A stretch of 64,000 bases of DNA from Candidatus Soleaferrea massiliensis AP7 (GTDB taxonomy: Bacteria > Bacillota > Clostridia > Oscillospirales > Ruminococcaceae): contig NZ_CCYH01000045.1 in NCBI RefSeq assembly GCF_000820765.1, positions 34,992 through 98,991 of the forward strand, given 5' to 3'. The notes below the pieces were generated by a model that worked only from the letters and a program-made list of their open reading frames with translations, had not been told where the DNA came from and made no database searches. Made by a program: the position numbers and the translations under genes. Positions 18,941-27,699 of the stretch are shown in pieces; within the stretch, counting starts at the first letter, position 1; every line of letters starts with the position of its first letter.

Positions 18941-20737
18941 TTATGGCAGATAGTTCACCGGGTTCATATACTGGCCATTGATACGGATTTCAAAATGGCA
19001 GTGTGCGCCAAACGCGTTGCCGGTTTGACCGATTGCCGCAATGGTCTGACCCTGTGAAACTTTTGCGCCTGTGCTGACATACAGTGCACTGGCATGCGCA
19101 TACAATGTCGTAACACCGTTGCCATGGTCGATGATGACATGCATGCCGTACGGACCGGACTGGCCCGCATAGGTGACAGTGCCCGCCGCCGATGCGTAGA
19201 TCGGCTTGCCATAGGCGCCGGAGGTTGTGATGTCGATTCCGGTATGTCCGGCATAGCCATACAGGCCGCAGGAGATATATCCCTGAGCCGGCCAGATAAA
19301 CTGGGTGGAACCGGCGCCGATGCTTGGCGGAACATATCCGCCGGAAGAACCGGATGAGCCGTAGGATACCTCTGGTTCCTTCGTTCCGACCAGAACGACC
19401 TCATCGACGGCCTTTTTGAGAGTCTCCTCCTTAATGGTGGTGCGGGACTCCTCCACGCCGTCTATATATGTCACTTCATAAGTGGTGTTCTTTTCACCAT
19501 CAACGCCTTCGGTCTTCACCTTTTCGGTGCCCTTTTCCAAAGTCGCGTCGTTGATCTTTTTGGTTGCGTGCTTGATAGCAGTCTTTTTCGACTCGGTCCG
19601 GATGGTCCTCACGCCGAGGAACGGCTGGGAACGCGAGATGAGAAGCTCCTGTCCTGGGAAAAACGCTTCGTCAATATTGGGATTCAGCTCTTTCAGATCC
19701 GCGACCGAGAGGTCATGCTCGGATGCAACCGTGATCGGCACATCGCCTTTTTTGATGGTATAAACCTGTTCCCCCTGCACCTCACGGGTGATGGAGGACT
19801 CGATATTTTCGACATCCACGATACTGGAAACCGGGTAAAGACCCTGTTTTACCTGAATCGGCTTGACGAATTCAACCCGTTCATCCGCCGTACCGGTGCG
19901 ATACTGGTCCAGCATGCTGTTCAGCAGCTCAATCAGCTTTTCACCGTTCTCCGCGGCTCCAATAAACTTGTCGTCGACATACAGGCCATCCGCCTCGCTG
20001 ACATTGTTGCCGGATATCTCAATGAGCTTATCGGTCACATGGTCCACGCTGGCGAACTGCGTATCGGCATCCACGACGGTCAGTGTAAAACGTGCGGACA
20101 TCTCTTTCGGGGTCTCCTCCTGTTCGTACACGACGCGTCCCTGCATCATCTTCTGCGCCCGTTCAAAGACGGCTTCATCAGCGATGTAGCCGAGCTGCTC
20201 TCCCTCGTACTCGACGGACAGCGCATAATTCAGCGATCCGAAATGCTGCAGCGTAAGCACCAGCACCACGACCGCTAAAACCGGCATAACATAGTTGAAA
20301 AATTTTACGATGACATGTTTGCACTCTTTGATATCACGCTTTAACAGATAGAAGCATTCCTTCATAACGGAGGTTGCGCCTTTCCTCGAAGCGTGCTTGA
20401 CTCGTCTCTTTGCGATGATATACCCGTTCCGGATCTTTTTAAACGGTCCGGCAATATCGTCTGCGATGATATGGGCCCATTCCGTTGTCTTCGCGGCCAC
20501 CAGCTTGGATTCCTTCTTAAGCGGCCGGAAGAACGTTTTCATACCGGAAGAAACAGCCTTGGATATCCGCCTTCCATAGCGGATCAGCCTGCTTCCTGCC
20601 AGATAGGAAACGCGATAGGCATATTCAAATGTTTGATTGATCACGTTAGAGGCGCCGGTGAGCAAGCTTCCTGCCTTCTCACCAATGTCAGACTGCATAC
20701 CATCTTCCTTTTGCTCTTTGCAGTCTTTTAGAGCCAT
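18941..20737 (-). CDS. Membrane-anchored M23 peptidoglycan endopeptidase with LysM and G5 domains
   Basis: 598 residues. A basic cytoplasmic segment of about 145 residues precedes one membrane helix (about 147-165, FFNYVMPVLAVVVLVLTLQH). Outside follow a coiled/alpha-beta region, a LysM domain (about 322-366, VYTIKKGDVPITVASEHDLS), a G5 domain (about 370-450) and a Gly/Ser linker. The C-terminal M23/LytM domain has GHTGID and HCHFEIRING, so the HxxxD and HxH zinc ligands are present and it should be an active peptide-crosslink hydrolase. LysM and G5 suggest binding to glycan strands. RBS GGAG lies 8 nt before the ATG. SpoIIQ/DipM-like morphogenesis roles are possible; none is shown by context. 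Confidence 0.93.
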   Translation of the reverse strand: MALKDCKEQKEDGMQSDIGEKAGSLLTGASNVINQTFEYAYRVSYLAGSRLIRYGRRISKAVSSGMKTFFRPLKKESKLVAAKTTEWAHIIADDIAGPFKKIRNGYIIAKRRVKHASRKGATSVMKECFYLLKRDIKECKHVIVKFFNYVMPVLAVVVLVLTLQHFGSLNYALSVEYEGEQLGYIADEAVFERAQKMMQGRVVYEQEETPKEMSARFTLTVVDADTQFASVDHVTDKLIEISGNNVSEADGLYVDDKFIGAAENGEKLIELLNSMLDQYRTGTADERVEFVKPIQVKQGLYPVSSIVDVENIESSITREVQGEQVYTIKKGDVPITVASEHDLSVADLKELNPNIDEAFFPGQELLISRSQPFLGVRTIRTESKKTAIKHATKKINDATLEKGTEKVKTEGVDGEKNTTYEVTYIDGVEESRTTIKEETLKKAVDEVVLVGTKEPEVSYGSSGSSGGYVPPSIGAGSTQFIWPAQGYISCGLYGYAGHTGIDITTSGAYGKPIYASAAGTVTYAGQSGPYGMHVIIDHGNGVTTLYAHASALYVSTGAKVSQGQTIAAIGQTGNAFGAHCHFEIRINGQYMNPVNYLP

Positions 20738-20822
20738 CCCATCAACTCCTTTCCCTGCACGGGCTCCCTAATGCCCGTTTTTAAAGTCCCTTCTTACCCA
20801 TAATGTGTATCACACAAAGAAC

Positions 20823-20850
20823 ATTATACACATTATGCCGCCAAAATCAA
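20823..20850 (-). promoter_or_regulatory. Promoter of the M23 gene overlapped by an inverted repeat
   Basis: Minus strand TTGATT, 16-nt spacer, TATAAT about 85 nt before the start. A 12-bp perfect inverted repeat CATAATGTGTAT (20799-20810) / ATACACATTATG (20826-20837) overlaps the -10, suggesting an operator. The remainder of 20851-21130 shows no gene. Confidence 0.5.
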
Positions 20851-21135
20851 GGCTTTTATGCATTTCGACGAACAACAAAAGGCAGTTTGACCAAAATTCA
20901 ACCTATATTTCAAGATGTATTTGGTCAATTTTTCAGACAATTCTCTGATCGACAACATTCGTACCTTACAGTATATGTTTTTCTTCTTATAAAAGAAACA
21001 TGATACCACCTTTTTTGATACGTCAAGCTATGCAGACGGACGCTTCTCCCTTATCAGAGCATCCATAAACAGGATACCATATGAATCCTAACGTTCTTAC
21101 GGGATTTTATAAAAAAACCGTAAAAACCGCGAAAA

Positions 21136-21171
21136 AAGGCGGAATTCCGGCAGATACCGGGATTCCGCCTT
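21136..21171 (-). terminator. Terminator of the amino-acid ABC transporter operon
   Basis: Minus strand AAGGCGGAAT-c-CCGG / CCGG-a-ATTCCGCCTT followed by TTTT, directly after the 21179 stop. Confidence 0.85.
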
Positions 21172-21178
21172 CCTGTTT

Positions 21179-21904
21179 TTACAGTAAGACCTTGGATAAA
21201 AAGTCCTGTGTGCGCTGGTTCTTTGGATTTGCGAAAAATTCCGCCGGGGTATTCTGCTCCAGAATCTTTCCTTCATCCATGAACAGCACCCTTGTTCCGA
21301 CCTCGCGGGCAAAGCCCATCTCATGGGTGACGACCACCATCGTCATACCGTCGCGCGCAAGCTCCTTCATCAGCTCCAATACCTCGCCGACCATTTCGGG
21401 ATCGAGCGCCGAGGTGGGCTCGTCGAACAGCATCACGTCGGGGTTCATGGCCAGCGCGCGGACGATCGCGATGCGCTGCTTCTGGCCGCCCGAAAGCTGT
21501 CCGGGATAAACCTCCGCCTTGTCGGCAAGCGAGATGCGTTCCAGCAGGCGCATGGCGTTTTTATTCGCTTCCTCCCTGCTCTGCAGCCCCAGCTTCACGG
21601 GAGCGAGCGTGATGTTCCCAAGCACCGTCAGATGCGGGAACAGGTTGAAGTGCTGGAACACCATGCCCATCTTCCGCCTGATCTGGTCGATGTTGGCCTT
21701 CGGCGTGTTGATCTGCTTTCCTTCGAACCAGATTTCACCGCCGGTCGGAGTCTCCAGCAGGTTCAGGCAGCGCAGGAAGGTGCTCTTTCCGGATCCGGAC
21801 GGGCCGATGATGACAACCTTCTCGCCCTGTTCGATCTGTTCGTCGATGCCGTCCAGCACGTTGTTTTTGCCGAAATTTTTAACAAGATTCTTAACGGTTA
21901 TCAC
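21179..21904 (-). CDS. Polar amino-acid ABC transporter, ATP-binding protein
   Basis: 241 residues from a GTG at 21904 (AAAGGAGG upstream). Walker [17 protein letters not shown]-loop, ABC signature [15 protein letters not shown], Walker [15 protein letters not shown] and the H-loop [14 protein letters not shown] are intact. It belongs to the GlnQ/HisP type that energises uptake of glutamine, histidine, cystine and similar substrates. It overlaps the permease gene by 14 nt, so translation is probably coupled. Confidence 0.96.
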   Translation of the reverse strand: MITVKNLVKNFGKNNVLDGIDEQIEQGEKVVIIGPSGSGKSTFLRCLNLLETPTGGEIWFEGKQINTPKANIDQIRRKMGMVFQHFNLFPHLTVLGNITLAPVKLGLQSREEANKNAMRLLERISLADKAEVYPGQLSGGQKQRIAIVRALAMNPDVMLFDEPTSALDPEMVGEVLELMKELARDGMTMVVVTHEMGFAREVGTRVLFMDEGKILEQNTPAEFFANPKNQRTQDFLSKVLL

Positions 21905-22625
21905 TCTTGGCCAGCCTCCTTTCCAGTATGCGCATCAGCTGTGTCATGATGGTGACGCAGACCCAGTAGACGATGGCTATAATGATCAGCGGCGTAAACG
22001 CCTGATAGGTCCTGCTTCGGATCAGGTTGGCCGCCATGGTCAGGTCGATGATCGACACATAACCGACAATCGACGTCTCCTTGAAGAGTGCGATGAACTC
22101 GTTGACCAGCGACGGCAGAATGTTTTTCACGGCCTGCGGCAGCACGATCAGCGTCATCGACTTGGGGTATGAAAGGCCCAGCGAACGGCCGGCTTCCATC
22201 TGTCCCTTGTCCACCGAAAGAATGCCTGCGCGGAAAATTTCCGCCACATACGCGCCGGAATTGATGCCAAAAGAAATGATCGCAACCTGAACGCCATTTA
22301 AACTGGTCAGCGCCAGAATGCCAAAATACATAATCATAACCTGCACCACAATTGGTGTCCCGCGGATGATCGACAGATAAACGCCGCAGAGCTTGTCAAA
22401 AAATATCAGAACGCCGTGACTGAATTTGTTTCGGACCGGCTTCCCCTTGGAGCTTGCCGCGCTGACACGTACCACCGCTACGATCAGACCGATCAGCACA
22501 CCCAGCAGGATGGCAAACACCGCAATCAGCACTGTGTTGCCAAGTCCTCCTAAGAGCGACTTCCAGCGGTCGTCGGTAATCAGCGTCTGCTGCAGCTCAT
22601 TCATAAGGCTGTCAAATAGATTCAA
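21891..22625 (-). CDS. Polar amino-acid ABC transporter permease
   Basis: 244 residues from a TTG at 22625, chosen because GGGAGG lies 9 nt upstream and the upstream residues are unconserved; ATG at 22604 is an alternative. Five hydrophobic helices, first about residues 25-50 ([20 protein letters not shown]). The family's EAA loop is visible as [20 protein letters not shown]. It belongs to the HisM/GlnP membrane-domain family and would form a homodimer with two copies of the 21179 ATPase. Partner of the 22734 binding protein. Confidence 0.94.
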   Translation of the reverse strand: MNLFDSLMNELQQTLITDDRWKSLLGGLGNTVLIAVFAILLGVLIGLIVAVVRVSAASSKGKPVRNKFSHGVLIFFDKLCGVYLSIIRGTPIVVQVMIMYFGILALTSLNGVQVAIISFGINSGAYVAEIFRAGILSVDKGQMEAGRSLGLSYPKSMTLIVLPQAVKNILPSLVNEFIALFKETSIVGYVSIIDLTMAANLIRSRTYQAFTPLIIIAIVYWVCVTIMTQLMRILERRLAKSDNR

Positions 22626-22677
22626 ACTGTATCCCCTCCCAAAAGCATCTCCCAAAGCTTTTTATGCGGTTAACAGA

Positions 22678-22707
22678 ACAGCAGATGCCCTTCAAGACAT
22701 CTGCTGT
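22678..22707 (-). promoter_or_regulatory. Intercistronic hairpin
   Basis: Perfect 10-bp stem ACAGCAGATG/CATCTGCTGT between the binding-protein and permease genes. It lacks a strong T-tract, so it probably protects the upstream mRNA or gives partial termination, raising binding-protein yield relative to permease. Confidence 0.55.
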
Positions 22708-22733
22708 CCGGTTCGTTCTTTCTATAGTCGGAT

Positions 22734-23501
22734 TTACTGCGCCGAGTTGTGTTTTGCCAGATAGGAATCAATTTTGCCTTCGTCCATCAGGCGCTGAAGT
22801 GTGCCGTTGATGGCTTCGAGCAGTTCTTTGTTGCCCTTGCCGACACAGATTGCGTATTCCTCTTCGGTCAGCGGTTCATTGACAAGCTTCAGTCCCGCGT
22901 TCTGTTTGACGATGGTCTCCGCCGGCAGCTTGTCTATGATGACAGCATCCAGCTTTCCTGTATTCAGGTCCATTGCCGCATCCAATGCATTTTTATAAGG
23001 ATTGACTGTGGCTCCTTCAATCTCCTCGGTTGCATACATATCCCCTGTGGTACCGGCCTGTACGCCGATACGTTTGCCTTCCAGCTGGTCCGGGGAGGTG
23101 ATGTCGCTGTCTTCCGGCAGAATGATATACTGCGAGGATTTGACATATTTGGTGGAGAAGTCGACGTTCTTCAGGCGGTCCTCACGCACGGTCATGCCGG
23201 CTGCGCCGAACGCGACCTTGCCGGTGGTGACCGACGGGATGATCGAATCGAATTCCATGTTTTTGATTTCCAGCTCCACGCCGAGGTCCTTTGCGATTTC
23301 CGCCGCGATCTCCGCATCGACGCCGACAATGGTTTCGCCTTCCATATACTCAAACGGCGGGAACGCGGCGTTGGTGCCCATGACAATCTTTCCGTCTTTT
23401 CTAATCTGATCGAGGGTCGTGTAGCTGGAGCAGGCGGTCATCGACAACGCCATGGTCAGCGCCAGAACGCCTGCCGCAAGTTTTTTCATTGTTTTCTTCA
23501 T
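22734..23501 (-). CDS. Amino-acid ABC transporter substrate-binding lipoprotein
   Basis: 255 residues from the ATG at 23501 (GGAGG 8 nt upstream). A lipobox LSMTACSS gives a lipid-modified Cys near residue 24. The SBP_bac_3 fold follows: KIVMGTNAAFPPFEYMEGE, GVDAEIAAEIAKDLGVELEI, GMTVREDRLKNVDFS and GKRIGVQAGTTGDMYATEE. It captures a polar amino acid outside the membrane and delivers it to the permease; the substrate (glutamine, cystine, lysine or similar) cannot be told from sequence by eye. First full-length gene of the transporter operon. Confidence 0.95.
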   Translation of the reverse strand: MKKTMKKLAAGVLALTMALSMTACSSYTTLDQIRKDGKIVMGTNAAFPPFEYMEGETIVGVDAEIAAEIAKDLGVELEIKNMEFDSIIPSVTTGKVAFGAAGMTVREDRLKNVDFSTKYVKSSQYIILPEDSDITSPDQLEGKRIGVQAGTTGDMYATEEIEGATVNPYKNALDAAMDLNTGKLDAVIIDKLPAETIVKQNAGLKLVNEPLTEEEYAICVGKGNKELLEAINGTLQRLMDEGKIDSYLAKHNSAQ

Positions 23502-23505
23502 ACCT

Positions 23506-23610
23506 TTAACCTCCAAAATATTGAGTCATCATGCTCTTTTCCTTCTCCGCCGCCTTACATGCATCTGCCAAATCTGCATCAAGATTCGCCAGCGATGCAT
23601 AATTCGTCAT
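23506..23610 (-). CDS. Possible 34-residue leader peptide before the ABC transporter
   Basis: ATG at 23610 opens a frame MTNYASLANLDADLADACKA...MMTQYFGG that stops 4 nt before the binding-protein ATG, so the downstream RBS lies within its last codons. It begins about 18 nt after the predicted transcription start. No good RBS precedes it (only CTGG), so reality is uncertain. If translated, it would couple to the transporter gene. Confidence 0.3.
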   Translation of the reverse strand: MTNYASLANLDADLADACKAAEKEKSMMTQYFGG

Positions 23611-23634
23611 CCAGCGGAGCAAAACGCTATTCTT

Positions 23635-23663
23635 ATTATATATGCACCCATACAAGAAATCAA
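23635..23663 (-). promoter_or_regulatory. Promoter of the amino-acid ABC transporter operon
   Basis: Minus strand TTGATT, 17-nt spacer, TATAAT, with a leader of about 125 nt. No riboswitch or T-box signature was recognised in the leader. Confidence 0.65.
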
Positions 23664-23760
23664 GTGGGAATCGCCACTTTTTCCCCCAATGCATAAATTT
23701 TCTGCATCCCTCGCGCCGCTTGTCCCCGGCGCGGGAGCGCAAAATGACACGCGCTGATAT

Positions 23761-24651
23761 TTATACATTCCCATCCGTCAAGCCGAGCCTCTCCAGCAGA
23801 ACGCGCATATCCGGCATCAGCGGGGCTGTTACAGTGATCCGCTTTCCGGTCTCCGGCTCCTCAAACGCCATATAGCCGCAGTGCAGGGCCTGACGCTGAA
23901 GAAGGCTGCCGTCGCCGCCGTAAAGCACATCCCCAACCAGCGGATGCCCGATCGAGGAAAGATGCACGCGGATCTGATGGGTCCTGCCGGTCTGCAGAAC
24001 CAGCCTTATCAGGCTGCATCCGCCGCCCGAGGCCAACGTGGTATAGCCGGTCACGGCGCGCTGTCCGTCCGGGCGCACCATACGCTTGATTTCGTCCTCC
24101 TTCACCCGGCCGATCGGCGCGTCGATGGTTCCCTGCCGCTTTTCCGGCGTTCCATGTACCACCGCCAGATACTCCTTATACACGCCTGTCTGCAGCCGGC
24201 AGGCTGCGTAAGCATTCTTGGCCACGAGCACCGCGCCGGAGGTGTCCTTGTCCAGCCGGTTGACCGGCCGGTACGGGATGTCATAACCGTTCTTTCTGCA
24301 GTGCGCCGCAAAGACGTTGCCAAGCGTATCGTATGGATGGAACCGCGACGGATGGGTCGGCATAAACGGCGGCTTGTTGAAGACCACCACCTGCTCATCC
24401 TCCAGACAGATCCCCGCCTCGGCGTCGCTCTCCCGCATCCCCTTCTCCTCATCATAGAGCCGGATGCGCAGGATATCCCCGGTGTGCAGTCCGTCCACCA
24501 TGCGGATGTGGCTGCCATTGAGATCAATCGCCTCCCGGTTCTTTTTGACGCGGCTGAGTACCCGGCGGGAATATCCATGGACCCGCTTTAAATAGAACCC
24601 CACCTGCATCTCGTCGTATTCGGATGTGATGTGGTACACATTCTCCTGCAT
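23761..24651 (-). CDS. RluA-family RNA pseudouridine synthase
   Basis: 296 residues from the ATG at 24651 (AAGGAG upstream). An S4-like N-terminus (SRRVLSRVKKNREAIDLNGS) precedes the synthase domain with catalytic Asp in RPVNRLDKDTSGAVLVAKN, and the conserved TGRTHQIRVHLSSIGHPLVG near the C-terminus. Members isomerise specific uridines in 23S rRNA or tRNA. Which site is modified cannot be assigned because Clostridia carry several RluA/RluD paralogues. Same strand as the bactofilin gene upstream but separated by a terminator. Confidence 0.93.
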   Translation of the reverse strand: MQENVYHITSEYDEMQVGFYLKRVHGYSRRVLSRVKKNREAIDLNGSHIRMVDGLHTGDILRIRLYDEEKGMRESDAEAGICLEDEQVVVFNKPPFMPTHPSRFHPYDTLGNVFAAHCRKNGYDIPYRPVNRLDKDTSGAVLVAKNAYAACRLQTGVYKEYLAVVHGTPEKRQGTIDAPIGRVKEDEIKRMVRPDGQRAVTGYTTLASGGGCSLIRLVLQTGRTHQIRVHLSSIGHPLVGDVLYGGDGSLLQRQALHCGYMAFEEPETGKRITVTAPLMPDMRVLLERLGLTDGNV

Positions 24652-24688
24652 GGCTTCTCTCCTTCGTCCTGTTTCCCATATCCGCAAA

Positions 24689-24730
24689 GAAGCCGCCGTT
24701 TCAGCCCCAGCGGGCTGAAGCGGCGGCTTC
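24689..24730 (-). terminator. Bactofilin-gene terminator
   Basis: A 19-bp stem GAAGCCGCCGTTTCAGCCC against its complement with a 4-nt loop (CAGC); minus-strand tail TTCTTTG. It lies 28 nt after the 24759 stop and just before the RluA-type gene. Confidence 0.75.
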
Positions 24731-24758
24731 CGGAACAGATGATCCTTCGTATCAATCC

Positions 24759-25520
24759 TTATTCATCAAAGTCCGGGAAGATATCCGCCACGGACTGGGA
24801 ATCTCTGCGCATGCCAAAATGACCGTAGATGACCGCACCCTCGTTGACCTGAATGACGTCGGCCACGATGTCGCCGACCACCAGCGCGGTTTTGCCGAAC
24901 AGCACCGAATGCTTGATGTCGATGTTGCCCTTGATTTTTCCGTTGATCTCGGCGGAATCCGCATGGATGTCTCCGACAATCTTGGTTCCGTCGCTGACGA
25001 ACACATCGCCGGAAGCTTCGAGCTTGCCGCGGATGGCCGCGCCCTTTGCGACAATGTTGACCGCCTCTGCGTCGCCCTCAACCCGGCCGGAAACGGTGAA
25101 ATTGCCCTTGCAGTTCACATTGCCGTTGATGGTTCCCATCAGCTCGATCGAACCATCCGATTCGATATTACCGTTGATGGTGGTCTTTCCGCAGATCACG
25201 GTCGTGGAGGTGTCGATGGCCTGAGCCGGCGCGACGGTCTTGGCGACCACAACATCGGTGGATGCCGCCTGCGGCTCGGAAACCTTCTTGGGCTCGGCTG
25301 GCTTCGGCTCCTCCCGCACCTCTTTCGGTGCTGCCGGCTGTGCAACCTTTTTGACAGTGGTGTTTTCCGAAACAACCTTTTTGACGGTCTGCTGCGGCTG
25401 CTTCTTCGGCGCTTCCTTAGCCGCCTGTTTGCTTTCCTTCTCCGCAGCCGCCGCTTTGCTGGCGTCTTCGGGATTAAATACCTCTCTAAAAGCCTGTGAG
25501 AAATCCGATTTCAGTCCCAT
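24759..25520 (-). CDS. Bactofilin (polymer-forming cytoskeletal protein)
   Basis: 253 residues. An N-terminal 100 residues rich in Lys/Ala/Pro/Glu is predicted disordered (KKQPQQTVKKVVSENTTVKK). Then a right-handed beta helix of about 115 residues shows short G-x-I/V repeats: TTINGNIESDGSIELMGTIN, GNVNCKGNFTVSGRVEGDAE, IRGKLEASGDVFVSDGTKIV, typical of DUF583 bactofilins. These self-assemble into filaments that position cell-wall enzymes. RBS AAGGAGG is optimal. It sits next to a polysaccharide deacetylase and near an M23 peptidase, consistent with wall morphogenesis, though this is context inference. Confidence 0.93.
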   Translation of the reverse strand: MGLKSDFSQAFREVFNPEDASKAAAAEKESKQAAKEAPKKQPQQTVKKVVSENTTVKKVAQPAAPKEVREEPKPAEPKKVSEPQAASTDVVVAKTVAPAQAIDTSTTVICGKTTINGNIESDGSIELMGTINGNVNCKGNFTVSGRVEGDAEAVNIVAKGAAIRGKLEASGDVFVSDGTKIVGDIHADSAEINGKIKGNIDIKHSVLFGKTALVVGDIVADVIQVNEGAVIYGHFGMRRDSQSVADIFPDFDE

Positions 25521-25557
25521 GAGACTTCCTCCTTATATATCTATGATTTTTCAACAA

Positions 25558-26523
25558 TTATTTCTGTCCAACCTTGACAAACTGCTCCGGCTGGACGCGG
25601 TTTGTCACCGAATCGAACAGATATCCCCGTTCCTTCAGCTCGTCAATGAGCCTTGGAAGAACCTTCGGCAGGTTGACATTTGCAGAAGAGTCATGCGCCA
25701 GAATGATCGCACGGTTGTAGCCGCTCTTTTCGCGGTTATTGATGTTCTTCATAATGGCATTGTACAGATGCTCCTCCGTAACAGAATGCCCGACCGCATC
25801 CTCCGCAGAGGTGTGCCAGTCGTAAAATACATAGCCCCTGGCGCCCATCTCCTGAATAATCTCTTTCATCAGACCGGGGTCGACATTCGAGTTGTTGCTT
25901 CCGCCCGGGAAACGGTACACGGTCGGCTTCACGCCGGTCGCATCGACGATGACCTGGCTCAGCCGCTCAAACTCTTCCAGGAAGCTGTCTATCGAAGCGT
26001 AAACCTTGCTGTAATCGTGGGTGTAGGAGTGCATGGCAATCGCGTGCCCCTCATCCACGATGCGCTTGTAGAGCCGCTTGGATTCCTCATCCTCGCGTCC
26101 AATCACAAAAAAAGTTGCCTTAACACCCTTTTCCTTCAGGATGTCCAGCACCTCATCCGTCACCGGGGACGGGCCGTCGTCAAATGTAAAATAGATCATC
26201 GGACTGGAATTTTCCGTGTAGTTGTCCGGCGCCCGGTCTTTTGTCGGAATCCACAGGCCCGGGTGATAATCTTTGAATGGATTCTCCTCGTCCTGCGAAG
26301 CCGAACCGCCCGGCGAATCCAAAAGCGGTTTGTTGGAGATGCTGTTGCGCTCGCTGCGTTTGGACAGATCCGCAACCTGTGTATACAGCTCCACAATTTC
26401 GCTCTGCAGGTATCCAATCCGGACACTTTGAACAATTGCAATGATGGTTGGAATGACGATCATTGCAATGATGGCGGAGATGATCACGGTCTTAAAGATC
26501 CGTACATTTCTTCTATTTACCAT
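25558..26523 (-). CDS. Membrane-anchored polysaccharide deacetylase (NodB domain)
   Basis: 321 residues from the ATG at 26523. An N-terminal membrane helix (VRIFKTVIISAIIAMIVIPT) and a short coiled region precede the NodB homology domain from about residue 105. Catalytic motifs are present: TFDDGPSPVT (metal and base Asp), HSYTHDYS (metal His pair), RFPGGSNN and DWHTSAEDA. ILAHDS supplies the C-terminal His. It probably removes N-acetyl groups from peptidoglycan or surface polysaccharide outside the membrane. It follows its own promoter; the bactofilin gene lies 37 nt downstream and is probably co-transcribed. Confidence 0.93.
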   Translation of the reverse strand: MVNRRNVRIFKTVIISAIIAMIVIPTIIAIVQSVRIGYLQSEIVELYTQVADLSKRSERNSISNKPLLDSPGGSASQDEENPFKDYHPGLWIPTKDRAPDNYTENSSPMIYFTFDDGPSPVTDEVLDILKEKGVKATFFVIGREDEESKRLYKRIVDEGHAIAMHSYTHDYSKVYASIDSFLEEFERLSQVIVDATGVKPTVYRFPGGSNNSNVDPGLMKEIIQEMGARGYVFYDWHTSAEDAVGHSVTEEHLYNAIMKNINNREKSGYNRAIILAHDSSANVNLPKVLPRLIDELKERGYLFDSVTNRVQPEQFVKVGQK

Positions 26524-26611
26524 AGCCACACACATTTCTCAAGCCCAAAAACCGGGCTTTTCCTTTTTAATAGGACTGCTGTGCCGGTATGCACAGAGTC
26601 TAACTGTTTTC

Positions 26612-26641
26612 ATTATATAACATTCTGTCTTGTATTGTCAA
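26612..26641 (-). promoter_or_regulatory. Promoter of the deacetylase-bactofilin operon
   Basis: Minus strand TTGACA, 18-nt spacer, TATAAT, about 90 nt before the 26523 start. The leader has an AAGCCC/GGGCTT hairpin. The stretch 26642-26900 shows no gene. Confidence 0.75.
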
Positions 26642-26899
26642 CAACAGTAAAAAAATTTAAAAAATATGGGTGTATTGATCGAAATATCTGTATTTTTAAC
26701 CGCCATGTTGGTAATCCTGACCCCTGTTTTTCCGATTATTTTCTGGAATATCCAGATATTTTTGATGAATGGCCGCATCTCATCCGCATATTTTCTCATG
26801 CAGCAAAAGAATTGGGAGAACCGGCCGTTTTGATAAATTTTATTGGGATACACAGATTCCATAAACAGGATTTTCCAGCCGGGATTCGACTCAGCGCAC

Positions 26900-26941
26900 A
26901 AAAAAGAACGCCGCTCAGTTTGGACTGATTCACGGCGTTCT
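26900..26941 (-). terminator. Terminator of the yaaL-bofA operon
   Basis: Stem AGAACGCCG/CGGCGTTCT (loop about 19 nt that can pair further) followed on the minus strand by TTTTTTG, 15 nt after the bofA-like stop. Confidence 0.85.
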
Positions 26942-26955
26942 ATGTCGTTTTCGTC

Positions 26956-27225
26956 TCAGGCCACCCCCCACATCAGCTTGACGATCAGCATCGAGATGAC
27001 GCCGGGGAGACCCAGCATCAGCGAGGTGAAGACCGTAAAGATGTTATATACCATCCCGATGGAGGTAAACGACGTGGTCAGATTGATGCCCAGCAGTCCC
27101 AAAAGCCCCAAGGACATATTGCCCATTGCCGCTGCAAAGGGCCGCCGGGTTTTTATGTAGATCTTCACCATCAAGATGAAGATCGCCGCCATGACGCAGA
27201 ATATGGCGATGTCCGCTATTCCCAT
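26956..27225 (-). CDS. bofA: BofA-family (pro-sigma-K processing inhibitor) protein
   Basis: 89 residues, two to three membrane helices. The BofA pattern is clear: a first hydrophobic helix, then GNMSLGLLGLLGINLTTSF and the C-terminal GLPGVISMLIVKLMWG. In Bacillus BofA holds the SpoIVFB protease inactive in the forespore membrane. It is directly downstream of a YaaL-like gene, the same order as recR-yaaL-bofA in Bacillus, which supports the call. Presence hints at a sporulating ancestry, but non-sporulating Clostridia also keep BofA homologues. Confidence 0.88.
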   Translation of the reverse strand: MGIADIAIFCVMAAIFILMVKIYIKTRRPFAAAMGNMSLGLLGLLGINLTTSFTSIGMVYNIFTVFTSLMLGLPGVISMLIVKLMWGVA

Positions 27226-27518
27226 GAAAGATATTCCCCCTCGAACCGCATCATCTGCCGGCAGGGATGGCAGGTGAAGCCCTGCTCCTTCGCATACTTC
27301 AAAAGATGGCGGTATCTTGCCATCAGTGAATTCTTCTCGTAGATGCAGGCGTCGATCAGATCGTCGTCCACCTCCAGGTCGAACCGCGTGTCCACCTCTT
27401 CGATGCGCTTTTTCAGGATTCCCAGTTCCGCAATGAGCTCGCGTTCTTCTTTTTTCTCCTGCACACGACTACGGCTTCCCAGATGCAGGAAACTTTTTGC
27501 ATGTAATAGTCCTTCCAC
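27216..27518 (-). CDS. YaaL/DUF2508-family protein
   Basis: About 100 residues from a GTG at 27518 (AAAGGCGG 8 nt upstream); the frame extends to 27569 without an RBS, and a GTG at VQEKKEERE is another option. The core LIAELGILKKRIEEVDTRFD then LIDACIYEKNSLMARYRHLL is the DUF2508 helical pattern. The family's function is unknown; it is conserved beside recR and bofA. The stop overlaps the bofA-like start by 10 nt, indicating translational coupling. Cysteines near the end (GFTCHPC) are an unusual addition. Confidence 0.8.
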   Translation of the reverse strand: MEGLLHAKSFLHLGSRSRVQEKKEERELIAELGILKKRIEEVDTRFDLEVDDDLIDACIYEKNSLMARYRHLLKYAKEQGFTCHPCRQMMRFEGEYLSWE

Positions 27519-27580
27519 TGTTTTAACCGCCTTTCTTTTGATACATGTATATGTAAGTAGAATGGACAAATATGCCTTCC

Positions 27581-27586
27581 ATTATA
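27581..27586 (-). promoter_or_regulatory. Possible -10 of the yaaL-bofA operon
   Basis: TATAAT on the minus strand about 65 nt before the start; no good -35 was found at the normal distance. Confidence 0.35.
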
Positions 27587-27699
27587 CCGGTGTTAGAAAA
27601 AAGTGGACGGACTATTCGATAAAGTCAAACTTGTTTACCGCGTTTGTTCACGCTGGTATATTTTTAAATCATCAAGCTGCCAATGAAGCAGAGCATGCG

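Noticed and set aside
23510..23630. T-box or amino-acid riboswitch in the transporter leader
   Set aside because: No T-box sequence (TGGNACCGCG), specifier stem or known aptamer core found.
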